This document shows positions 1 through 6,361 of a stretch of DNA of 64,000 nt, one piece after another. A program made the translations under genes and the position numbers. The notes beneath the pieces were generated by a model that saw only the letters and a list, made by a program, of their open reading frames with translations, was not told the origin of the DNA and searched no databases. This DNA comes from Streptomyces albireticuli (GTDB lineage Bacteria; Actinomycetota; Actinomycetes; Streptomycetales; Streptomycetaceae). Within the stretch, counting starts at the first letter, position 1. Each line of letters opens with the position of its first letter. Location: assembly GCF_002192455.1 (NCBI RefSeq), contig NZ_CP021744.1, forward strand, positions 2,046,001 to 2,110,000. Reading direction: 5' to 3'.

Positions 1-1
1 G

Positions 2-1093
2 GCGGGCGACATGACCGGCGGCGCCGCCCGGCCGGGGTCCCCGGACGGGCCCGCGGACCCCGCCGAGTCCGCGCTGGTGCTGGCCACCATGGACGCCCAC
101 GCCGCCCGCGAGCCCGTCGCCCTCCGGAGCGGCCTGTGGGCGGTGCCGATCTCCGCCGGCACCGGGAACCTCGGCACCCTGCTGCTGCGCCCCGAGCGCC
201 CGGACGCGGTGCAGGACGAGCGGCTGCTGCGCCTCGTCGCCCAGGTGGTGGCCGTCCAGCTGCTGGTGGAGAGCCGGCGCACCGCGATCGCCGAGGGGCA
301 GGTGCGCGACGACTTCCTGGGCGATCTGCTGGCCAGCCCGCAGCGCCCGCCGCACCAGCTGGAGCAGCATGCCCGCCGCCTCGGCATCGACCTGAGCAAG
401 CCGCACGTGCTGGTGGTGGCCCGGCCCGAGGGCGACGCGCGCGGCAAGATGGCGATCTGGGCGGCCTCGTACGCGCACCGGCTGAGCGGGCTCAAGAGCA
501 TGCACAACGGCTGCGCGGTGCTGCTGCTGCCCGGCACCGACGCGGGCGGCGCGGCCCGCGCGGTCTCCGCGGAGCTGTCGCCGCTGCTCGGCCACCCGGT
601 GACGGTCGGCTCGGCGGGCCCGATGACGGGGACGGTCTCCGTCCACCACGGCTTCCAGGAGGCGCTGCGCTGCCTGGACGCCATGACCTCGCTCGGGGTC
701 ACGGGCCGCTCGGCCTCGGTGCGGGAGCTGGGCTTCCTCGGGGTGCTGCTTTCGGACAACCATGACGTCGAGGGGTTCGTCGACTCGGCCATCGGCCCGG
801 TCATCGACTACGACCAGCAGCGGTTCACCGATCTGACGCGCACGCTGGAGACGTACTTCGACGCGGGCGGCAGCCCGACGAACGCGGCCAAGAAGCTTCA
901 TGTGCACCCCAATACGGTGGCCCGTCGCCTGGAACGGATCAGTGAGCTGCTGGGCCCGGAGTGGCAGCAGCCCGACCGGGCGCTGGAGGTCCAGCTGGCG
1001 CTGCGGGTCTTCCGGGTCCGGCACAGCCTGCGCCGGCCGGACCGGCCCGCGGCCGAGGAGGACGCGGGTCCGGCCGAGGGCCGGGAGACCTGA
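2..1093 (+). CDS. PucR/CdaR-type transcriptional regulator, 5' end cut by window
   Basis: The frame is open to the window edge, so the gene probably begins upstream; the first ATG inside the window is at 11. The visible N-terminus looks like the end of a GAF-type sensory domain (a strand-rich stretch, then a long helix with VESRRTAIAEG). A middle section follows in which CdaR-type proteins carry a GGDEF-like fold. The C-terminus is the PucR helix-turn-helix (LETYFDAGGSPTNAAKKL followed by HPNTVARRLERI). Such proteins activate catabolic or nitrogen-metabolism operons in response to a ligand bound by the GAF or purine-sensing domain; the ligand here cannot be told. The family is sure, the target genes unknown. 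It converges on the transposase-like gene that ends 36 bases later. Confidence 0.8.
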   Translation, partial: AGDMTGGAARPGSPDGPADPAESALVLATMDAHAAREPVALRSGLWAVPISAGTGNLGTLLLRPERPDAVQDERLLRLVAQVVAVQLLVESRRTAIAEGQVRDDFLGDLLASPQRPPHQLEQHARRLGIDLSKPHVLVVARPEGDARGKMAIWAASYAHRLSGLKSMHNGCAVLLLPGTDAGGAARAVSAELSPLLGHPVTVGSAGPMTGTVSVHHGFQEALRCLDAMTSLGVTGRSASVRELGFLGVLLSDNHDVEGFVDSAIGPVIDYDQQRFTDLTRTLETYFDAGGSPTNAAKKLHVHPNTVARRLERISELLGPEWQQPDRALEVQLALRVFRVRHSLRRPDRPAAEEDAGPAEGRET

Positions 1094-1128
1094 GGCCGGG
1101 GGACCGGAGGCCGGCGCGGGCACGGCCG

Positions 1129-2355
1129 TCAGGAGACGTGCCCCAGCTGGTGGCCGGACTCGAAGCGGCCGGTCAGCGCGGCGACCGCGTGCGCCGCGGA
1201 GGCCAGCGTGACGTGCCGGTGCCAGCCGCTGAACGAGCGGCCCGCGAAGTCCCGGATGCCGACCTCGTCGGCGATCTCGGTGAAGTCCCGGTCGACCCGG
1301 TCGATGAGCTTGCCCAGCCGGACGAGCGCCGCGGGCGGCACGTTCGGCATGTCGGTCACCCACAGCTCGGCCGGCCACCGGCGGCCGTTCTCGCCGACGC
1401 CCAGCAGGAGCATGTCCCGGCGGCGCACCGGCTGCCCCGGGGCGGCGCGGTGCAGGGGCAGGCCCACCCGTACGGCGGCGGTCAGCGCGGTCCGCACGGT
1501 CCGCGCCGGGCCGTGGTCGCGCCACATGACCGGGCGGCGCATGTCGCGGGCGGCCCCCATGATCTGGTGCGCGGGCAGGGCCTCGGGGCTCCGGCCGGGC
1601 AGGGCCGGGTCCGCCACCACCAGCCGCAGCGAGCTGCTGACCCGGGCCAGCACCGGCACCCCGCAGGCCCGCAGCCGCTGGAAGGCGGCCGGCGCGTCCG
1701 CCTCCCGGGCGTCCAGCACCAGCGGGCGCAGCGGCAGCCCCCAGTCCCGCATCATCCCGACGTACGCCTCGACCGTGCACTCCCCCAGCGTCTCCGGCCG
1801 CACCGAGTCCGGGATCGACGCCTGGTTCCGGCGCAGCCCGTCCGCCAGCCAGGTGTCGGAGAGGTGCAGCCGCCAGTTGACGGGGGTGCTGCGCTCGGCC
1901 GAGGCGGCCCACACACCCACCGCCTGCTGGGCGTTGAGCACCTGCCCGACGGCGGGGCAGAAGCGCCGGTCCACGCCGACGGAGTTGTCGCCGGCCTTCG
2001 GGATGACCATGGGACGGACGACCCAGGCCTGCGGGGGCGAGACCCGGGTCAGGTGGTGCGCGAGGGCGCGGCGCACCGGTGCCCACTCCCAGGTGGAGCT
2101 GGAGATGAAGTGGTGCAGGCTCTGCTCGGCCGCCTGGCCGCCGGTGAGCGCCGCGATGTTGCGGATGGACTTGCGCCCCCGCGCGCCGAGTAAGCCCCGT
2201 ACGTACGCCTCGCCGCGGCGCCGCTGGTCGCTGCGGGGCAGCGAGGCGAAGAGCGCGGCGCACAGCTCGGCGAGCACGACGTCCTGCGTCTCGGGGTAGT
2301 CCGGTACGGGCCGCACCCGCTGACCGGTCCGTGTGTAGAGAGCAACACCACTCAT
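1129..2355 (-). CDS. IS701-family transposase-like protein, probably catalytically dead
   Basis: A 408-residue DDE_5/IS701-type protein. The ATG at 2355 is chosen because a GGGGGA ribosome site lies just upstream; the open frame beyond it is noise. Family landmarks are present: a helical N-terminus with LLGARGRKSIRNIAAL, the block IPKAGDNSVGV, a central VLDAREAD, and the C-terminal DRDFTEIADEVGIRDFAGRS with SGWHRHVTLASAAHA. In active members the first block reads DDTGFPKKG, so the catalytic Asp precedes the FPK; here it reads VRPMVIPKAG (residues 113-122), so that Asp is gone. The second Asp and the C-terminal Glu region remain. I see no terminal inverted repeats or target duplications at the gene edges. 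The gene may be a decayed copy or a domesticated protein; its full length and good start favour the second. Confidence 0.8.
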   Translation of the reverse strand: MSGVALYTRTGQRVRPVPDYPETQDVVLAELCAALFASLPRSDQRRRGEAYVRGLLGARGRKSIRNIAALTGGQAAEQSLHHFISSSTWEWAPVRRALAHHLTRVSPPQAWVVRPMVIPKAGDNSVGVDRRFCPAVGQVLNAQQAVGVWAASAERSTPVNWRLHLSDTWLADGLRRNQASIPDSVRPETLGECTVEAYVGMMRDWGLPLRPLVLDAREADAPAAFQRLRACGVPVLARVSSSLRLVVADPALPGRSPEALPAHQIMGAARDMRRPVMWRDHGPARTVRTALTAAVRVGLPLHRAAPGQPVRRRDMLLLGVGENGRRWPAELWVTDMPNVPPAALVRLGKLIDRVDRDFTEIADEVGIRDFAGRSFSGWHRHVTLASAAHAVAALTGRFESGHQLGHVS

Positions 2356-2868
2356 CGGAATCCCCCATCTCGGCTTCGTGGACGCGCTGCTGGGTGGCTC
2401 TTCCACGGTGCGTGCGGGCACCCCCTCGCGCACAGGTGCGCAGCGCACCCGCGTGGGGTCTCCTTCGGTGGTCCCACCACCACCCCGGCGCTCCCGGGCC
2501 CGGCCGGAGGGCCTCGCGGGGGCCTCCGGGTGTGCCCGCACCACCATGGGCGCCCGCCGGGGGTTCCGGCCGGTCCGGGGCCGGCGGGCCGGGCCGGGGC
2601 CCCGCCCGGCCGGCACCGGACCGGCGCGAACCCCCGGCGGGAGGGCGCACGGGGCCAGTCGGCGGACGGGGGGCTCAGCGTGGCGCGGCGCAGCGGATAC
2701 GGTGGTCCTGTGCGCCGAAGCGGTTCGAACCGCGGCAGGCGCATCGCGTCGTTACGCGAGCGGAAAGCTCTCGCGGGCCCGTGAGTGGAACCCGAGAACA
2801 ACAAGGGAAGATGTGAGCAGGTTGTTGGTGCAGGTCAGCGCGGTCGTCCGGAGCACGGGGTAATCGAC
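2356..2868. other. Intergenic region between transposase-like gene and trkA pair
   Basis: This 513-base divergent stretch holds no convincing gene. It contains the presumed promoters of both neighbours, a perfect 14-base palindrome at 2720-2733, and a 6-bp inverted repeat (CGCGAG at 2755-2760, CTCGCG at 2770-2775) that could form a hairpin in the trkA leader. I found no clear -35/-10 pair. Confidence 0.5.
2720..2733. promoter_or_regulatory. 14-bp perfect palindrome upstream of trkA pair
   Basis: GCGGTTCGAACCGC is its own reverse complement with 7-base half sites, and lies about 135 bases before the first TrkA start. Its size and symmetry fit a dimeric repressor operator. It could serve either the trkA operon or the divergent transposase-like gene. 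No regulator can be assigned from sequence. Confidence 0.35.
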
Positions 2869-3537
2869 ATGCACATCGTGATCATGGGCTGCGGGCGAGT
2901 GGGCTCGGCCCTCGCGCAGACCCTTGAGCAGCAGGGGCACACGGTCGCCGTGATCGACCAGGACCCGACGGCCTTCCGCCGCCTGGGCTCCGGGTTCGGC
3001 GGCCGCCGGGTGACCGGCGTCGGCTTCGACCAGGACACCCTGCGCGAGGCGGGCATCGAGGAGGCCGGCGCCTTCGCGGCGGTCAGCAGCGGTGACAACT
3101 CCAACATCATCGCGGCCCGGGTGGCCCGGGAGATGTTCGGCGTGGAGAACGTCGCGGCCCGTATCTACGACCCGCGGCGCGCCGAGGTCTACCAGCGGCT
3201 CGGCATCCCGACGGTGGCCACCGTCCGCTGGACGGCCGACCAGATGCTGCGGCGGCTGCTGCCGTCCGGCGCGGAGCCGCTGTGGCGCGACCCGAGCGGC
3301 GGTGTGCAGCTCGCGGAGGTGCCCGCCTCGGACGCCTGGGTGGGCCACAAGGTCAGCCGGCTCCAGGACGAGACCGGTGTGCGGGTGGCGTTCCTCACCC
3401 GGCTGGGCGAGGCGATGCTGCCGACGTCCATGACGGTGTTGCAGGAGGGTGACCTGGTGCACGTGATGATGCGCACCGACGAGGTCGAGAAGGTCGAGGC
3501 CGCGTTCGCGCAGGGGCCCGAGGAGGGATCCCGATGA
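2869..3537 (+). CDS. ceoB: TrkA-type potassium uptake regulatory protein (first of two)
   Basis: A 222-residue protein with an N-terminal RCK/TrkA-N Rossmann domain (MHIVIMGCGRVGSALA, with acidic VIDQD at the end of strand 2, as in NAD(H)-binding folds) and a C-terminal TrkA-C domain (about residues 130-215). TrkA proteins sit on the cytoplasmic face of Trk/Ktr potassium channels and gate them in response to nucleotides. The start at 2869 is chosen because the Rossmann fold begins there. The next gene overlaps it by ATGA and encodes a second TrkA, so the two are translationally coupled. This arrangement matches mycobacterial ceoB/ceoC. No membrane TrkH/KtrB subunit is encoded nearby. The symbol is by synteny and similarity. 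Confidence 0.85.
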   Translation: MHIVIMGCGRVGSALAQTLEQQGHTVAVIDQDPTAFRRLGSGFGGRRVTGVGFDQDTLREAGIEEAGAFAAVSSGDNSNIIAARVAREMFGVENVAARIYDPRRAEVYQRLGIPTVATVRWTADQMLRRLLPSGAEPLWRDPSGGVQLAEVPASDAWVGHKVSRLQDETGVRVAFLTRLGEAMLPTSMTVLQEGDLVHVMMRTDEVEKVEAAFAQGPEEGSR

Positions 3538-4211
3538 GGGTCGCTATTGCAGGCGCGGGTGCGGTGGGCCGTTCCATCGCGGGCGAGCTGCTGGAGAACG
3601 GGCACGAGGTCCTGCTCATCGACAAGGCCCCGACGGCCATCTCGGTGGAGCGGGTGCCGCTCGCGGAGTGGCTGCTGGCCGACGCGTGCGAGATCACCTC
3701 GCTCGACGAGGCGGCGCTCCAGCGCTGCAACGTCGTGATCGCCGCCACCGGTGACGACAAGGTCAACCTGGTGGTGTCGCTGCTCGCCAAGACGGAGTAC
3801 GGGGTGCCCCGGGTCGTGGCCCGGGTGAACAACCCGAAGAACGAGTGGCTCTTCAACGAGTCCTGGGGCGTCGACGTGGCCGTGTCCACGCCGCGCCTGA
3901 TGTCGGCGCTGGTCGAGGAGGCCGTGAGCGTCGGCGACCTGGTGCGCCTGATGCGCTTCAGCCAGGGCGACGCCAACCTGGTGGAGCTGACGCTCCCGCC
4001 GGAGTCCGCCCTGGCGGGCACCCGGGTCGGCGACGTGGACTGGCCGGACGACACCTCGCTGGTCACGATCATCCGGGGCAACCGGGTGCTGACCCCCAGC
4101 AAGGAGGACGCGCTGGAGGCCGGTGACGAGCTGCTCTTCGTCGCCGCCCCCGCGCGCGAGGAGCAGCTGGAGGACCTGCTGTCGGTCCGCCGCGAGGACG
4201 TCTCCGGCTGA
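3534..4211 (+). CDS. ceoC: TrkA-type potassium uptake regulatory protein (second of two)
   Basis: A 225-residue protein with the same two-domain plan: a Rossmann RCK-N domain starting MRVAIAGAGAVGRSIAGELL with LLIDK closing the second strand, and a TrkA-C domain near residues 140-220 (RLMRFSQGDANLVELTLP onward). It overlaps the preceding TrkA gene by four bases (ATGA), which implies translational coupling and suggests a hetero-oligomeric RCK ring. A strong terminator follows 22 bases after the stop, so the pair forms a two-gene operon. The partner channel must be encoded elsewhere. Confidence 0.85.
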   Translation: MRVAIAGAGAVGRSIAGELLENGHEVLLIDKAPTAISVERVPLAEWLLADACEITSLDEAALQRCNVVIAATGDDKVNLVVSLLAKTEYGVPRVVARVNNPKNEWLFNESWGVDVAVSTPRLMSALVEEAVSVGDLVRLMRFSQGDANLVELTLPPESALAGTRVGDVDWPDDTSLVTIIRGNRVLTPSKEDALEAGDELLFVAAPAREEQLEDLLSVRREDVSG

Positions 4212-4233
4212 CGGCCGCACGGACGCGCGTAAG

Positions 4234-4273
4234 CCGGGAGGCCCGGGAACCCTCAGGTTCCCGGGCCTCCCGG
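4234..4273. terminator. Intrinsic terminator between convergent ceoC and DUF3159 genes
   Basis: A perfect 18-bp stem (arms 4234-4251 and 4256-4273) closes a four-base CTCA loop and is followed by TTT on the plus strand. It lies between convergent genes and can stop transcription from both sides. Confidence 0.9.
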
Positions 4274-4302
4274 TTTCTGCGCTTCGCTGGCCGGCCCGCG
4301 GC

Positions 4303-5103
4303 TCAGCGGCGCGGCGGCGCCGCGTGGTCGGCGGCCTCGGCCGGGGCCTCGCCCACGAGCAGCGGCTCACCGGCCGTCTTCTCCGCCTCCGCCTTCTCGC
4401 GCTCGGCGGCCTCCGCCGCCTCCAGCTCCGCGAAGACGTCGATGGGCGGCGGCGCCTTGGCCAGGAAGATCCAGGTCAGGTAGACCGAGAGCAGCATCGG
4501 CGGGATGCCGAGGGCCACCTTCACCCAGCCCAGCTGGGTGACGTCGCCCCACCAGTACAGCGGGAAGAGGATCGCCGACTTGGCGAGCAGGATCAGCCCC
4601 CAGGCCCAGCTGGCCTTGGTGTAGGCGGCCTTGCGGCCGGGGTTGCGGGTGCGCCAGGAGAGGTTCTCCTTGAACACCGGGCCGAGGATCAGGCCGAGCA
4701 GCGGATAGCCGGCGATCGAGGTGACGATGTACGCCACGGCCAGCCCGAGGCTGTAGAGCATGCCCGGCAGGTAGAAGTTCTTGGCGTCGCCGGACATCAT
4801 CGCGAAGACGGCGCCGAAGGCCACCCCGAAGACGCCGCTGAAGGCGTGCTTGAGGGTGTCCTTGCCCACCAGCCGGGCGATGCCGAGCAGCAGGGAGAGG
4901 CCGAGCGCGGCGATGGCCGCGATGTGGATGTCGCGCTTGACGGTGTAGATCGCGACGAAGACGAGGCCGGGGACGGTCGTCTCGACCATGCCCCGCACCC
5001 CGCCGAACGCCTCGAACAGGGCGGCCTCCGTGGCCGATCTGGCGTCGGCGCCGCCGCCGGTGCCCTGCCCTCGCTGGTCGGTCGGCTTGTCGGGAGACGT
5101 CAC
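4303..5103 (-). CDS. DUF3159 family membrane protein
   Basis: A 266-residue membrane protein. A hydrophilic N-terminus (about 30 residues) is followed by about six hydrophobic segments (for example PGLVFVAIYTVKRDIHIAAI, GVFGVAFGAVFAMMSG, AWGLILLAKSAILFPLYWWG) and a charged Glu/Ala-rich tail. This is the DUF3159 pattern, an actinobacterial family of unknown function. In mycobacteria the homologue sits beside ceoB/ceoC, as here, which suggests but does not prove a link to ion homeostasis. It is only three bases downstream of the OB-fold gene (stop of that gene at 5107) and so is co-transcribed with it. Confidence 0.8.
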   Translation of the reverse strand: MTSPDKPTDQRGQGTGGGADARSATEAALFEAFGGVRGMVETTVPGLVFVAIYTVKRDIHIAAIAALGLSLLLGIARLVGKDTLKHAFSGVFGVAFGAVFAMMSGDAKNFYLPGMLYSLGLAVAYIVTSIAGYPLLGLILGPVFKENLSWRTRNPGRKAAYTKASWAWGLILLAKSAILFPLYWWGDVTQLGWVKVALGIPPMLLSVYLTWIFLAKAPPPIDVFAELEAAEAAEREKAEAEKTAGEPLLVGEAPAEAADHAAPPRR

Positions 5104-5106
5104 CCG

Positions 5107-5505
5107 TTACTCCTGTCCGAGCGGTCGGAGTTCGTACTTGGGATTGAACAGCACTCTGCGGCCGCGGCTCATGGAGATCCGGCCGGAGGCGATCAGCTTA
5201 CGGCCGGGCTCTATCCCGACGATGGAACGGCGCCCCAGCCACACCACATCGAGCGCGGCCGATCCGTCGAACAGCTCGGCCTCCAGGGCGGGCACCCCGG
5301 CGCGCGGACGGAGCGTGACCGTCCGCAGCGTACCGGTGACCTTCACTATCTGACGGTCGTCGCAGTCGCGTATCTTCGTGCAGCCCACGGCCTCCGCGTC
5401 CTGCTGAAGCTCGGCGGAGTGGAGGTCCTCCTGCGAGGTGGACAGCCGGTCGAGCATCCGGCGGAAACGGCCGGTCGGCTTCTCGGGACGGGGTACGGCG
5501 CTCAT
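5107..5505 (-). CDS. OB-fold nucleic-acid-binding protein
   Basis: A 132-residue protein with an OB-fold of the tRNA-anticodon/RecG wedge type (DRQIVKVTGTLRTVTLRPRA, then LDVVWLGRRSIVGIEPGR and LIASGRIS). The ATG at 5505 is preferred over an upstream frame extension because the family's N-terminus (RPEKPTGRFRRMLDRLSTS) begins right after it. It probably binds single-stranded DNA or RNA; the target is unknown. It heads a two-gene unit with the DUF3159 gene, three bases away. The same pair flanks ceoBC in mycobacteria. Confidence 0.75.
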   Translation of the reverse strand: MSAVPRPEKPTGRFRRMLDRLSTSQEDLHSAELQQDAEAVGCTKIRDCDDRQIVKVTGTLRTVTLRPRAGVPALEAELFDGSAALDVVWLGRRSIVGIEPGRKLIASGRISMSRGRRVLFNPKYELRPLGQE

Positions 5506-5583
5506 GCATCCAGCGTACCGGTGGCCCCCCGGGCGGGCGTACGCCCGGAGGACCACCGCTCGGCGCCCCGATCAGTCCCTGGA

Positions 5584-6273
5584 TCAGACTTCGAACCGGT
5601 ACCCCATCCCCGGCTCCGTGATGAAGTGCTTCGGGTGCGAGGGGTCCTGCTCCAGCTTCCGCCGCAGCTGCGCCATGTACACCCGCAGGTAGTTCGTCTC
5701 GGTGCCGTAGGACGGCCCCCAGACCTCCTGGAGCAGCTGCTTCTGGCTGACGAGACGGCCCGTATTGCGGACCAGGACCTCCAGCAGGTGCCACTCGGTG
5801 GGCGTCAGGCGGACGTCCCGGCCCTCGCGGTTGACCTTCTTGGCCGCGAGGTCGACCGTGAAGACCGCGGTCTCGACGATCGCGTCGTCCCCGGCCGCCG
5901 CGGCCCCCGTCGGCTCGGCGCGGCGCACGGCCGCGCGGAGCCGGGCGAGCAGCTCGTCCATGCCGAAGGGCTTGGTCACGTAGTCGTCGGCGCCGGCGTC
6001 GAGCGCCTCGACCTTCTCGTCGGAGGTCTGGCGGGCCGAGAGGACCAGGATGGGCACCCGGGTCCAGCCGCGCAGGCCCTTGATCACCTCGACGCCGTCC
6101 ATGTCGGGCAGGCCGAGGTCGAGAATGACCACGTCGGGGTGGCGGGCGGCGGCGAGCTGGAGGGCGGTGGCACCGTCGGGAGCCGCGTCGACCTCGTACT
6201 TCCGCGCCTTGAGGTTGATCACGAGGGCGCGGACGATCTGCGGCTCGTCATCCACCACGAGCACCCGGTTCAT
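5584..6273 (-). CDS. kdpE: KdpE, OmpR-family response regulator
   Basis: A 229-residue response regulator. The receiver domain has the acidic pocket (VLVVDDEPQ), the phospho-acceptor Asp in ILDLGLPDMDG and the conserved Lys in YVTKPF. A winged-helix OmpR domain follows (DVRLTPTEWHLLEVLVRN, then GTETNYLRVYMAQLRRKLE). KdpE activates kdpFABC when potassium is low or turgor changes. The ATG at 6273 follows a GAGGTGG ribosome site, which decides the start. It lies 88 bases after kdpD on the same strand, so kdpD-kdpE is an operon. The structural genes are about 2.5 kb further along, in the same orientation. Confidence 0.93.
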   Translation of the reverse strand: MNRVLVVDDEPQIVRALVINLKARKYEVDAAPDGATALQLAAARHPDVVILDLGLPDMDGVEVIKGLRGWTRVPILVLSARQTSDEKVEALDAGADDYVTKPFGMDELLARLRAAVRRAEPTGAAAAGDDAIVETAVFTVDLAAKKVNREGRDVRLTPTEWHLLEVLVRNTGRLVSQKQLLQEVWGPSYGTETNYLRVYMAQLRRKLEQDPSHPKHFITEPGMGYRFEV

Positions 6274-6361
6274 CGGTAACCACCTCTGCTGTTCGTCCGG
6301 GCCCATCCGCTGGGTCCGGTGTCCGGTTCTGTGGGTCTGTCCGTACGGCGGGGCGCCGGGG

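Noticed and set aside
1129..2355. A complete insertion sequence around the transposase-like gene.
   Set aside because: I could not find terminal inverted repeats or a target-site duplication, so only the gene is reported.
4123..6279. Very long open frame antisense to DUF3159, the OB-fold gene and kdpE.
   Set aside because: Long antisense frames are common in high-GC DNA; it crosses three real genes and a strong terminator and has no ribosome site.
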